Part shown: positions 1 to 7,272 of the stretch, piece by piece
Position numbering within the stretch: position 1 is the stretch's first letter
How the letters are laid out: each line of letters opens with the position of its first letter
Virus record (IMG/VR): IMGVR_UViG_3300028837_000561
Location: 1-26,171 of that record
Length of the DNA stretch: 26,171 bases
Direction: 5' to 3' (one strand)
DNA from: a virus
Notes under the pieces: generated by a model
The model's database searches: none
What the model was told of the DNA's origin: nothing
The model's input: the letters and a program-made list of their open reading frames with translations, nothing else
Position numbers and translations under genes: made by a program

Positions 1-1
1 G

Positions 2-97
2 AAAGAACCTTGGTACTTTGGCTTTGGTTTAGTAATGGGGGTTGTTACTTGGTTTGGTCTAATAACAATCACTTTAGTAATTTGGGGGGTGATATGA
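2..97 (+). CDS. C-terminus of a membrane protein (partial, 5' end outside window)
   Basis: The frame is open from the window edge to a TGA at 95-97. It encodes about 31 residues dominated by one hydrophobic segment (FGLVMGVVTWFGLITITLV), which would span the membrane once. The TGA overlaps the ATG at 94 of the next gene as ATGA, the same coupling seen throughout this genome, which argues that the frame is real. Position upstream of a virion-type gene suggests a small phage membrane protein, but its function cannot be named from this fragment. Confidence 0.5.
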   Translation, partial: KEPWYFGFGLVMGVVTWFGLITITLVIWGVI

Positions 98-1245
98 TTT
101 TATCACAGATGATAACAGCATTGAGAATTGAACTACAGGATAGAGATACTGATAGTCTCTTCCACTCCAAAGATGACCTTGCTCGTGCTATTGATAAATC
201 TGTAGCCCTTATGTCTAGACTCATCCCTAAGAGGACTATGGTTGAGACATCTATTGGGGGGGCAATCACAGGAGAGACATTAACAATAAGTAGCAATACA
301 GGCACACTTGCTTATAAACCTGTCAAAGTAGATAGCCTTAGTATTGAAGGGAAGACTCTCCATACTGATTATACTGTCAACTACCTTACTGGTGTAGTTA
401 CAGAAGTAGGTAGTGGTCTCCCAGATACAGATTATACAGTCTCTTATGAGCTAGACCCAAGGATAATTAATCTAAGTTCCTTAGTACCAGATTATATCAA
501 GATAGAAAGGGTTGAATATCCTGCTGGACAAGACCCTCCTACCAATCCTACCTTTGACCTTATAGGTGATTATTTACTGGTTAGGGGCAATAAAGTTACT
601 CTTGCTGAAGATAAACAACTCAGGGTTATCTACTTGGCTGAATGGACTCCCCCAGATGATAATGGTGAAGGGGACTTCCCAAATCATCTTAATAATGCTG
701 TTGTTATAGGGAGTGCAGGACAGGCTCTTATCTTCAAAGCTGAGAAATATGTTAAAGAAGCTGTAGATGTCTTGACAACCATTACTCCTCCTACAGCACC
801 TACTGCTCCAACATTGAGTTTTACTGATGTTGGGACTGCTTTAATTGCTGTAGGAACGAGGATAACTGCTGGTGCTGGCTATCTTACTACTGGTACAGAT
901 AAAATCAATGCAGCTACTAGAGGTCATGAGGTTGGTAAGACCTATGGTGCTTATGGAGATATTGAAGGGAATCTTGCTGGTGCTTATGTCAGTCAAGCTA
1001 TTGCATACCTGAGAGAGGAAGAAGCTAAGCTCACTAAGTATGCCAGCGAGGTAACTGTTTTTGGTAGTGAAACCAACCTTCATACAGCACAGGTTAATGA
1101 CCAGGGAATGAAAGCTAGAAACTTCTTGGACATAGCCAGTAGATACCTAGCTAGTGGACAGGCTAAGATTCAAGAGATGCTTATTATGCTAGGTACAAAG
1201 ATTGAATTCCCAACAACTAAGGCTCTACCTGCTCAGAGGGAGTAG
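94..1245 (+). CDS. putative virion structural protein (383 aa)
   Basis: I chose the ATG at 94 because GGGGGGT lies just upstream and it overlaps the preceding TGA; the frame is open further upstream only because of the neighbouring gene. The N-terminal half (MILSQMITALRIEL, then beta-rich segments with repeated DYTV-type strands around residues 90-120) recalls head-tail connector and adaptor proteins, which begin with a helical segment. A Pro/Thr/Ala-rich linker (PPTAPTAP, about residue 233) leads to a Gly/Ala-rich and then helical C-terminal part (about residues 290-370). Family assignment is inference; I do not recognise a specific family. Its plus-strand orientation agrees with the packaging/head genes at the other end of the window, so it may belong to the same late module. 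Confidence 0.55.
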   Translation: MILSQMITALRIELQDRDTDSLFHSKDDLARAIDKSVALMSRLIPKRTMVETSIGGAITGETLTISSNTGTLAYKPVKVDSLSIEGKTLHTDYTVNYLTGVVTEVGSGLPDTDYTVSYELDPRIINLSSLVPDYIKIERVEYPAGQDPPTNPTFDLIGDYLLVRGNKVTLAEDKQLRVIYLAEWTPPDDNGEGDFPNHLNNAVVIGSAGQALIFKAEKYVKEAVDVLTTITPPTAPTAPTLSFTDVGTALIAVGTRITAGAGYLTTGTDKINAATRGHEVGKTYGAYGDIEGNLAGAYVSQAIAYLREEEAKLTKYASEVTVFGSETNLHTAQVNDQGMKARNFLDIASRYLASGQAKIQEMLIMLGTKIEFPTTKALPAQRE

Positions 1246-1420
1246 ACTTAACCCATATTCTACCTGATAGCTTTCTGTGCATTTCAGTAGTGGATATGTA
1301 TTCAGGGCAGTCATTCCTAGAGTGGCATTTAAGATTAGCTCTATATCCTTTCTCACAGGTAGGCTTTCTCTTTGCTAGGTCATATCCATACCACCAGCAC
1401 ATGTCTATCTGGTTACTCAC
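1217..1420 (-). CDS. small Cys-rich protein (67 aa), unknown function
   Basis: Cys residues are spaced as C-x13-C-x9-C-x6-C, within CWWYGYDLAKRK and NDCPEY segments, which looks like a compact zinc-binding protein. A GTG at 1420 follows GGGGAAGATA and overlaps the stop of the upstream gene (1413-1415); an in-frame ATG at 1432 is an alternative. It is the last gene of the minus-strand array, and its 3' end overlaps the 3' end of the convergent plus-strand gene by 29 bp. I do not recognise the family. The composition (charged, four Cys, Trp pair) and coupled position favour a real gene over a shadow. Confidence 0.5.
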   Translation of the reverse strand: MSNQIDMCWWYGYDLAKRKPTCEKGYRANLKCHSRNDCPEYISTTEMHRKLSGRIWVKSTPSEQVEP

Positions 1421-1874
1421 TATCTTCCCCATGAAGGATACGAGCAATCTTAGTATAGACATGAACATCTGTGAGTCTGGTATCTATAGTCTCTATCTTC
1501 CCCTCATATCCTTGTGACAGCATCCATAAAGCTGCATCCAACTGCTTCATCATATAGACTAAAGCTACAACTGCTGGTTTACTAAGGTCAAGGTTAGGAT
1601 AGTTGGAAAAGATGTCAGCTACTCTCTTGAAGTTACCAAGGGAGTCTCCACCTGTAGCATAATCAGCGTTCTTTTGTGAGTGAAGCTCTAACTCATGTTG
1701 AGTCATTTCTAAGAACTTCAGATGTCCCTTGAACTCAGTCTTTAAGTTCCATCTTATCTCTTCCTTTAACATTGTTACCTCCTTATTACGATTATAGAAA
1801 CACCTTGAACAAACAGAGAAATTAGAAGGATTATCCCACCCACACTCAGGACATTCCCAAATATTACCTTTCAT
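1413..1874 (-). CDS. DUF1599-like (nucleotide-modification associated domain 1) protein with N-terminal RanBP2-type zinc finger
   Basis: Two parts are visible. Residues 1-34 contain W-x-C-x2-C-x3-N-x6-C-x2-C, which is exactly the RanBP2-type zinc-finger pattern. From residue 35 the protein has KNADYATGGDSLGNFKRVAD, an ALVYMMKQLDAALWML helix and IDTRLTDVHVYTKIARIL, matching the DUF1599/Nmad1 family of all-alpha phage proteins linked to nucleotide metabolism or base modification; a direct activity is not established. The ATG at 1874 has GGAGGTAATA in front. A second in-frame ATG at 1772 has its own AAGGAGGTAACA, so a form lacking the zinc finger could be made. The gene overlaps the HD gene by 11 bp. 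Confidence 0.7.
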   Translation of the reverse strand: MKGNIWECPECGWDNPSNFSVCSRCFYNRNKEVTMLKEEIRWNLKTEFKGHLKFLEMTQHELELHSQKNADYATGGDSLGNFKRVADIFSNYPNLDLSKPAVVALVYMMKQLDAALWMLSQGYEGKIETIDTRLTDVHVYTKIARILHGEDSE

Positions 1875-2430
1875 TATTACCTCCATATTCTTCAAATCTC
1901 CAAAGAAACCCATTCATAGATGCTCTTGGACTTCGGGGGATAATTGTTCCCTCTAAAGGTTCTGGTAAATTCCCCCAGTCCTCCCCATGATACATGAGGT
2001 CTCTCCCTTCTGTAGCCCCTACAATATTGTCAGCTTTCTTAACAGCTTCTTGTACCTTTTTATCCCACTTGATACCAAATCTGGACATGATAACTGGGAG
2101 TATTTCATCTTCAACTTTTTGTAGTACAGGGAGTCTGTACTTTACTGGTCTAATGTTATCCCCAATGTAGGCTTCCGCAGCATCATGGAGTAGAGCTGCC
2201 AATTTATATTTATAATCTACAATCTCTGATACTCTGATACTGTGGTCTGCTACTGAATAGAATTGCTTACAATGTCCCCCATACCTGCATATCAGACTAA
2301 GTGCATGAGCTATATCCTCAATATCTATATCTTCTTCAGTCATCTCAAAGGGATTAACCTTCTTACCAGAGGAGACTTCCATACATCCTCTAGACTCACC
2401 TGTGAAAAGTCCTGTCGTATCTACAGTCAT
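1864..2430 (-). CDS. HD-domain phosphohydrolase, YfbR-like (188 aa)
   Basis: The HD signature is present in order: H63 in ADHS, HDAAEAYIGD at 82-91 (H82, D83, E86, D91) and a distal Asp in VKKADNIV. This set coordinates the metal in YfbR-type nucleoside monophosphate phosphohydrolases, so the likely role is dNMP dephosphorylation or pool control in the host cytoplasm. The ATG at 2430 follows AAAGGAGAAGAA and overlaps the previous stop as ATGA; upstream in-frame codons belong to the preceding gene. Context with DUF1599 and the polymerase supports a nucleotide-pool function. Exact substrate is inference. Confidence 0.8.
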   Translation of the reverse strand: MTVDTTGLFTGESRGCMEVSSGKKVNPFEMTEEDIDIEDIAHALSLICRYGGHCKQFYSVADHSIRVSEIVDYKYKLAALLHDAAEAYIGDNIRPVKYRLPVLQKVEDEILPVIMSRFGIKWDKKVQEAVKKADNIVGATEGRDLMYHGEDWGNLPEPLEGTIIPRSPRASMNGFLWRFEEYGGNNER

Positions 2431-2660
2431 TTCTTCTCCTTTTGGGGAAGGTAAACAGGACATTCCCACACTGGGGTAACTAAGTTATACTTTACATCCA
2501 GGTCAAAAAGTTTAGTTGCTATTGGACAGTTTTCTGTAGAACCAGGGTGAAAGTTTTGGCATCCTTGCCAGCAAAGGCAATGTTCCCTATGCCTCCCTAA
2601 TAAATCCTCATCCACAGCAACAGTAGCTTTATGGTGAACATATCTTATTATCTTACCCAT
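2427..2660 (-). CDS. small Cys-rich protein (77 aa), unknown
   Basis: The start at 2660 has GAGGAGGAAATA in front. The protein has HCLCWQGCQNFHPG, then NCPIATKLFDLD and a C-terminal VTPVWECPVY; the five Cys and one or two His could bind a metal. No enzymatic motif is visible and I do not recognise the family. It is coupled at both ends: its ATG shares a base with the preceding TAA, and its TGA overlaps the HD gene start. Confidence 0.65.
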   Translation of the reverse strand: MGKIIRYVHHKATVAVDEDLLGRHREHCLCWQGCQNFHPGSTENCPIATKLFDLDVKYNLVTPVWECPVYLPQKEKK

Positions 2661-2893
2661 TATTTCCTCCTCAGATATAGAATGTACCAACAGGCTGCTG
2701 TTAATGTCGTAGAGATGGTGGCTAAGTACAGTCCCAATGTTACATAACAGACAACAAACATAGTCAATACCAGTGCTGTTGGTAAGGATGTTATTGCAGG
2801 GAGCTTTGTCCTCTTTATTATAGAGGCAACAAGAGCTGGTGCAAAGATGAATCCCCCAATCATAAAAGCAATATCTTGCCAGATTATTTCCAT
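2660..2893 (-). CDS. small integral membrane protein (77 aa)
   Basis: Two to three hydrophobic segments are visible: IAFMIGGFIFAPALVASII near the N-terminus, LVLTMFVVCYVTLGLYLATI in the middle, and a short C-terminal hydrophobic stretch before a basic LRRK end. The ATG at 2893 follows AAAGGAGTTAGGCACAA. Function unknown; phages use such proteins for lysis, superinfection exclusion or membrane anchoring, but no specific sign of any of these is seen. Its ribosome binding site sits just 3' of a small hairpin (2911-2925). Confidence 0.65.
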   Translation of the reverse strand: MEIIWQDIAFMIGGFIFAPALVASIIKRTKLPAITSLPTALVLTMFVVCYVTLGLYLATISTTLTAACWYILYLRRK

Positions 2894-3036
2894 TTGTGCC
2901 TAACTCCTTTGGAACAAATCGTTCCTGTTTCATTCTTAAAGGCTATTTCAAGATAGCCTCATTAATAACTGGTTTGAAGTCCTATATACATAAAATCCTA
3001 CAACCCCCTTCTGCAACGAATTTTACCCTTAACTTA
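2894..3036 (-). promoter_or_regulatory. intergenic gap with two hairpins
   Basis: On the minus strand this gap holds AGGCTAT...ATAGCCT (arms 2953-2959 and 2940-2946, 6-nt loop) followed by TTT, resembling a weak terminator. Next is GGAAC...GTTCC (2921-2925 and 2911-2915), which ends directly before the AAAGGAG of the 2893 gene. The pair could lower or regulate expression of the downstream membrane protein. No convincing promoter is seen; a TATATA stretch near 2980 has no good -35. Confidence 0.35.
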
Positions 3037-3915
3037 TTAGACTATAACTTTGATTGCTTGTCTAGGTCTATCAGGTAGTTCCTTCCAATAGGATGAATGA
3101 GGGGTAAGTAGCTTGACCAAGGGAGTTGCCATGTCAACTGGAGGGAAGCCATAGAACTCAGAATAACCTCCCCATTTCAGATAAGCATTGGTCTTGATTA
3201 ACATCTTTCTATGGGCTATTACTCTTCCTATCTTAAAACCAGTCTCATTTCCTTTAGAATCTTTCTCTAATCTAGTTCGTGGGTCAGGAATTAAATAGAC
3301 AACAGGTGCAGCATTCACTACATGGTCATGGCTCATCAAGTAGGCATCTGCATGCATCCATGAGGAAGTCCTTTCTACCTTTACTGCTTTAGCAGAAGCA
3401 GTTCTAGCCCCACCATATCCATGTGTCTGGTACAGCCAAAAAACATAAGGTCTATCTTCATGGCTACTGTTCCCACCACCAAAACTTATTTTATGCAATA
3501 ACCCCTCAGACCTATAAGGAATCTCTAGCCTCTTGGCTATATCCCTGACTATATGGATTCCAGCCTCTGTCCAGATTCTGTCCTCATGATTACCATCAAC
3601 TGCCCCAAGAAACTTCTTTCTATAAGGATACAGTATATCCCCTATCTTATCTCTCTGGTTTTCAGGAGAACCTACTTGTTTATAAATTTCCCCTTTAGAA
3701 GTCCTAAGAGCAGCTTCACAAAGGTCTCCATTGAGGAGACTATAAGCATTAGGTCTATCAAGGAAATCCAAAGTTTGCTTGAGATGTCTCATAGAGAACA
3801 AAGGATTCCCATAATGGATGTCTGAGATTGGGGGCAAGTCTATACAATCAAATTCAGGGTCAAGCTCATGAGCATAATAGACTAACTCTCCCTGTGTTAG
3901 GATTTCTTCTTCCAT
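3037..3915 (-). CDS. calcineurin-like metallophosphoesterase (292 aa)
   Basis: The five metallophosphoesterase blocks occur in order: SDIHYG (D32, H34), LNGDLCE (G63, D64), DGNHED (N109, H110, with Glu replacing the usual Asp at 111), THGYGG around residue 165, and SHDH around residue 195. These form the dinuclear metal site of phosphodiesterases and phosphatases. The length suits a stand-alone phage enzyme; SbcD-type DNA nuclease or another phosphodiesterase role are both possible. The ATG at 3915 follows GGAAGGAGGATAGAAG. It lies 4 bp after the HNH gene stop. Confidence 0.85.
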   Translation of the reverse strand: MEEEILTQGELVYYAHELDPEFDCIDLPPISDIHYGNPLFSMRHLKQTLDFLDRPNAYSLLNGDLCEAALRTSKGEIYKQVGSPENQRDKIGDILYPYRKKFLGAVDGNHEDRIWTEAGIHIVRDIAKRLEIPYRSEGLLHKISFGGGNSSHEDRPYVFWLYQTHGYGGARTASAKAVKVERTSSWMHADAYLMSHDHVVNAAPVVYLIPDPRTRLEKDSKGNETGFKIGRVIAHRKMLIKTNAYLKWGGYSEFYGFPPVDMATPLVKLLTPHSSYWKELPDRPRQAIKVIV

Positions 3916-3919
3916 TCTT

Positions 3920-4360
3920 CTATCCTCCTTCCTTTTGGAGTATCAATTGCAACTTTCTCAATGTTCTTTGTTCTCTGAACATCTGTGCTCTCTTAATAAA
4001 TTGACAATTCATACACAGTGTTTGATACCCCTTTGGATAAGCATTCGCTTTCAAGTATTGATAGAAACCATAATTATATTTCTTGACCTTTCTTCTTTCT
4101 ACTGCTCCATCATTGTTAATATGGTCAATACTCAAACAATCCATTCTCTCCTCTTTGCAAAGAACACAGTGAGGTTTATCCCCACCTGAATAAAAAGAAA
4201 GAACATCATATTTTAGCTTCTGGTAATTCCTCCAATCTCTTTCCCTATGTTCCTTTCCATATTGCCTTTCTTTGGCTCTTCTTTCTTCCAAATGATTCTG
4301 GCGATATTTCCGACAACCTTCTATGTTTCGTTGCCTCTTTTCTGTCTCAGTCAAAGGCAT
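3920..4360 (-). CDS. free-standing HNH endonuclease (146 aa)
   Basis: The N-terminal third is highly charged and helical (Arg/Lys/Glu-rich). Then follow CVLC (residues about 65-68), IDHINNDG (about 78-85, containing the catalytic His) and LCMNCQFIKRAQ (second Cys pair and basic residues), the usual order for zinc-stabilised HNH homing-type nucleases. Such genes often sit beside or inside polymerase and methyltransferase genes as selfish elements. The ATG at 4360 follows GAGGGGAAAG and overlaps the methyltransferase end by 14 bp. Confidence 0.8.
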   Translation of the reverse strand: MPLTETEKRQRNIEGCRKYRQNHLEERRAKERQYGKEHRERDWRNYQKLKYDVLSFYSGGDKPHCVLCKEERMDCLSIDHINNDGAVERRKVKKYNYGFYQYLKANAYPKGYQTLCMNCQFIKRAQMFREQRTLRKLQLILQKEGG

Positions 4361-5030
4361 CTTTCCCCTCTTTCTTAAAAAATTCTATCCTCTCTAAAAC
4401 CCTTTTATAATATTCGGGGTCAATTTCATAACCAATGATATTCCTGTCCAACTTCAAAGCTGCAATTATAGAAGCTCCTGAACCAATATATGGGTCAAGG
4501 ATGAAATCACCCTTATCTGTTGAGTTTTCTATAATTTTTTGATAGAGGGACACTGGTTTCTGAGTTGCATGAATTCTATTACTTCCAACTCTGGGAATTG
4601 TCCAGATGTCTGGTTCTCTAGCTCCCTTATATGTCCAACCTTTCCCTTTTGTTCCCAGAAAGATGACTTCATATTGATTACCAAAGCTACCCATCAGGTC
4701 TCCAGCAGTCCTATTACCCTTATCCCAGACTATCTCATTGCGTAAGAAGGTATGAAATTGCTGTTGAAACCACCAAGCTTCCTGCCAATTAGTAAAGAAA
4801 TAGAAAGCTCCTCCAGGTTTAAGAACACGAATGCTCTCCTTGACTACTTCTAGCTGGTCAGACCTGTCTTGTTGGACAAGGGACTGACTTAGCTTACTCT
4901 CTTTGTCCTTCCTATGTCCAGTCTTATAATCAAAGTAGGGGGGGTCAAGGAGAGCAAGGTCAAATATATCAGAATCCATTCGTTTGAGAGCTTCAAGACA
5001 GTCTTTATTAAGAACAATAGGTATAATCAT
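4347..5030 (-). CDS. DNA methyltransferase, beta class (N6-adenine or N4-cytosine)
   Basis: Motif IV is LLDPPYF (DPPY at 29-32), and motif I, FILDPYIGSGAS (177-187), comes later. The order IV then I defines beta-class amino-methyltransferases, and DPPY is most usual for N6-adenine enzymes. Length 227 aa is short, and no large target-recognition domain is visible beyond the middle region (residues 90-150). No cognate restriction enzyme is adjacent, so it is probably an orphan used to protect phage DNA or mark it. The ATG at 5030 follows AGGAGGTCTA and shares its A with the upstream TAA. Confidence 0.85.
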   Translation of the reverse strand: MIIPIVLNKDCLEALKRMDSDIFDLALLDPPYFDYKTGHRKDKESKLSQSLVQQDRSDQLEVVKESIRVLKPGGAFYFFTNWQEAWWFQQQFHTFLRNEIVWDKGNRTAGDLMGSFGNQYEVIFLGTKGKGWTYKGAREPDIWTIPRVGSNRIHATQKPVSLYQKIIENSTDKGDFILDPYIGSGASIIAALKLDRNIIGYEIDPEYYKRVLERIEFFKKEGKDAFD

Positions 5031-5749
5031 TAGACCTCCTCTAGTTCTGAATAACGTTTACCAATCATTGTAGTGAAGGGATAGTCAGGAAGTATGCTTG
5101 CTAGTGTTCTACACTTTATTAAGGTTTCAGGCAAGAGGGAGTCAGGGACTTCAAGAAGGATTTCATCATGTACCTGCAGCACTAATTTAACTTCCCTATC
5201 TAGTATCCTTCTCAAGTGTAGCATAGCTAGCTTTATAATGTCAACTGCTGTCCCTTGAATGATGGTATTGACTATCTTCTTTTCAGCTTTCTCCCTCATC
5301 CTCCAACTACCAGCTTTAAGTTCGGGTAAGGGTCTGATTCTACCAAACATGTTGATGACAAATCCCTCTTCTTTAGCTTGGGATACCTTTTCTTCCATCC
5401 ACTTATAAAGAGTAGGGTAAGTTCTTTTTCTCTCTTCTTGGAACTCTAAAGCTTCTGCAGGGGTACATTCCAGCATCTCTGCCAGTTTATCTTCAGTAGC
5501 ACCATAGACATCAGCAAAGTTACCTTGCTTGGCTTTGTAACGTCTCTCTTTCATCACAACCTCATCATCAGTCCAACCAAACATCCTTATAGCAGTAGCC
5601 ATATGGAGGTCTCCAGTCTTCAAATCCTCCAGCATCTGAGGGTCTTGAGATAGGATAGCAAGAACCCTTAGCTCTATCTGGCTAGCATCAAGAGAAACGA
5701 AGGAGTAGCCTTCCTCAGCTACAATGCATGACCTCAGTGTATTAGCCAT
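5030..5749 (-). CDS. polA: family A DNA polymerase, C-terminal palm/fingers part of a split PolA (239 aa)
   Basis: All three polymerase motifs are present: motif A FVSLDASQIELR (18-28, Asp21), motif B RRYKAKQGNFADVYG (about 69-83, with the Arg, Lys and Phe at the 4-residue spacing of the O helix) and motif C LQVHDEILLEV (191-201, Asp195 and Glu196). The product begins at ANTLRS, just after the place where other family A enzymes carry the TGRLSS..PNLQNIP block. That block is not in this gene. ATG 5749 follows AAAGGAGCTAG and overlaps the upstream stop by 8 bp, so it is a proper start and the split is organised for translation. Confidence 0.85.
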   Translation of the reverse strand: MANTLRSCIVAEEGYSFVSLDASQIELRVLAILSQDPQMLEDLKTGDLHMATAIRMFGWTDDEVVMKERRYKAKQGNFADVYGATEDKLAEMLECTPAEALEFQEERKRTYPTLYKWMEEKVSQAKEEGFVINMFGRIRPLPELKAGSWRMREKAEKKIVNTIIQGTAVDIIKLAMLHLRRILDREVKLVLQVHDEILLEVPDSLLPETLIKCRTLASILPDYPFTTMIGKRYSELEEV

Positions 5750-6776
5750 CTAGCTCCTTTGTTACTATGATAGGGACTCTATCAAAAAAGCCTATAATGT
5801 TCTTTCTTCTTATCCATTTATACCAGTAGAATTTAAACCATAACCAGGTATGTCTCTTAATGGTAAAGGATTCTATTGGAATATCAAAGTCTGTATGAAT
5901 CCTGCCATAAGTATCTACATTTCTAAAAGCAGGTACATAGGTAGAGAGAGTCTTCATTATACTCTTTCTCTCCAGGAACTTATCAGCTATAGGATGATGT
6001 AAAGGTTCAAGAGCTTCTTTGGAGACTGCATCCTTACCTGATTTAGTCTTTCTAGTACCTACTATTCCCTTATCCTGCAGAGCTTTTGCTGCCTGTGGGT
6101 TACTATCAAAGTTGATGTCACCTAACTCAGCCCTTAGAACTTCTTCCAGGGCTTTAACTTTGGTGATAGCATCTTGCTCTACTTCAGTCAGCTTATGTTG
6201 GTCTATCAGTAGTCCCCATTCCTCCATCTCCATAATGAGTTCTATGCAGGGCTTATCTATCTCCTCATATAAGGGGGTTCTAGGTAGTCTCTCCCATAGG
6301 AGATAGGTATTACAGGCATGTATAATAGATATGCCACCCATTACAATATGGTCTATTGCTATGTTACCCTGGTTCTTCTTCTTCCATTGGGAAGTAACAG
6401 AGGGACATTCCCTAAGAAGCAGAGTAGAAGATAAGGAGGCTAGACTATTCTCCAATATCCCTGCTGAGTAAGCTAGCAGTTTAGTATCATCATAATCCTT
6501 GACTGTATAACCTAGTCCCCATAGTTGGGGTAAGTCAAACTTAACATTCTGGATAATGACAAGAGGAATATTATCAACAAGTTGGTGTAGCAAAGCATCC
6601 CTAACATTGAAGAAGTAATAGCCAATATTAGCAGATATAGCTATTGCTATCCCCAAAGGAAGTCTGTTGTCTAAGGAAACAGTCTCTATATCTAGAGCTA
6701 TTCTTTCCTTATTACTAAACAGAACTTCTAGTGCTTCTTCCCTGCTTACGTTTGGCTGATTTGTTATGAACTGCAT
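5742..6776 (-). CDS. polA: family A DNA polymerase, N-terminal exonuclease/thumb part of a split PolA
   Basis: Residues 1-160 form a DnaQ-like 3'-5' exonuclease domain: ALDIET (D29, E31) and QNVKFD (N76, D80) are intact. In the third motif the expected Asp appears as Asn (ACN, about residue 155), so proofreading may be impaired. Residues 175-297 match the PolA thumb/palm entry, with EWGLLID, FDSNPQAAKAL and a TYGRIHTDFD end. After that the sequence becomes an unrelated Trp/Phe/Lys-rich tail (about 298-344, WLWFKFYWYKW) instead of the usual TGRLSS..PNLQN block. The start at 6776 has only a weak AAGGAAAGAAG upstream and overlaps the preceding gene by 62 bp. Confidence 0.8.
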   Translation of the reverse strand: MQFITNQPNVSREEALEVLFSNKERIALDIETVSLDNRLPLGIAIAISANIGYYFFNVRDALLHQLVDNIPLVIIQNVKFDLPQLWGLGYTVKDYDDTKLLAYSAGILENSLASLSSTLLLRECPSVTSQWKKKNQGNIAIDHIVMGGISIIHACNTYLLWERLPRTPLYEEIDKPCIELIMEMEEWGLLIDQHKLTEVEQDAITKVKALEEVLRAELGDINFDSNPQAAKALQDKGIVGTRKTKSGKDAVSKEALEPLHHPIADKFLERKSIMKTLSTYVPAFRNVDTYGRIHTDFDIPIESFTIKRHTWLWFKFYWYKWIRRKNIIGFFDRVPIIVTKELDG

Positions 6777-6948
6777 TTGAAGCTCTTCTTTCCTTTATCT
6801 CTTCTTCTTCTGCTGATGTCAGTTCCTTTCTGAACCATATTCGGTCATACCCATAATCATTGGTAATTGCAAAAGGCTCATATCCTCTGAATAAATAAGT
6901 ATCAACCTCATCTTTGAATTTTACCTGACAACTTGTTACTTCCCACAT
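6715..6948 (-). CDS. hypothetical protein (77 aa)
   Basis: A small charged protein with an aromatic-rich first half (FRGYEPFAITNDYGYDRIWF) and a helical basic C-terminus (EEEEIKERR then KSAKRKQGR). No known motif is recognised. The ATG at 6948 directly follows the TGA of the zinc-ribbon gene, with AAGGAGAA in front. The 3' part overlaps the PolA N-terminal gene by 62 bp, which is longer than most overlaps here; either polymerase translation starts later or both frames are used. Confidence 0.55.
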   Translation of the reverse strand: MWEVTSCQVKFKDEVDTYLFRGYEPFAITNDYGYDRIWFRKELTSAEEEEIKERRASNAVHNKSAKRKQGRSTRSSV

Positions 6949-7098
6949 TCATTTCTCCTTCTTCAAGAATCTCCTCATATATTTTATTTCCTTCTTGAGA
7001 GTCTCAATACGTTCAAGCAGACAATTCAGACATAAGGGTAAATCTGGTTTCACATAGTAAAGAGTGCCAGTAGTCTTACCACATTCGGGGCATAACAT
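6949..7098 (-). CDS. zinc-ribbon mini-protein (49 aa)
   Basis: The reading frame starts at ATG 7098, immediately after the TAA of the previous gene, with AAAGGAGGAATAA in front. CPEC near the N-terminus and CLNC at about residues 23-26 form a four-Cys zinc ribbon, followed by a Lys/Glu/Arg-rich amphipathic helix (LERIETLKKEIKYMRRFLKK). It looks like a tiny nucleic-acid or protein-binding adaptor; no family is recognised. Confidence 0.6.
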   Translation of the reverse strand: MLCPECGKTTGTLYYVKPDLPLCLNCLLERIETLKKEIKYMRRFLKKEK

Positions 7099-7272
7099 TT
7101 ATTCCTCCTTTATACAGGACATTATATCTGTAAAGTCTGTTATTACAGGACAGTCCCTAATCTGTATCTTCCAACAGTACTGACATTGCCTCCAACACCT
7201 GTCCCCAAAGATAAACCTATGCCAGTGATTCCACTGATGTCCCCTGAATAAACATCTTAACCTTTTTATCAT
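7099..7272 (-). CDS. small Cys/Trp/His-rich protein (57 aa)
   Basis: ATG 7272 overlaps the stop of the ERCC4-type nuclease as ATGA. The protein has C7, then GHQWNHWHRF, then RCWRQCQYCW (three Cys) and two later Cys, and is strongly basic in the first half. The arrangement suggests a metal-stabilised nucleic-acid-binding peptide. No family is recognised. Tight coupling on both sides and a perfect ribosome binding site for the next gene inside its 3' end support that it is real. Confidence 0.55.
   Translation of the reverse strand: MIKRLRCLFRGHQWNHWHRFIFGDRCWRQCQYCWKIQIRDCPVITDFTDIMSCIKEE

Noticed and set aside
2427-2933. 168-aa frame covering the membrane and Cys-rich genes
   Set aside because: Only its last 77 codons (from 2660) have a ribosome binding site and zinc-type content; the upstream part is the shadow of the membrane protein gene in another frame.
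4347-5030. Restriction-modification system
   Set aside because: The neighbouring HNH protein has the build of a free-standing homing-type nuclease and no specific restriction enzyme is seen; an orphan methyltransferase is the safer reading.
5742-5940. Group I/II intron or simple frameshift explaining the split polymerase
   Set aside because: The gap between conserved parts is only about 160 bp, too small for an intron, and no frame in it contains the missing TGRLSS/PNLQN block, so one indel cannot restore the gene.
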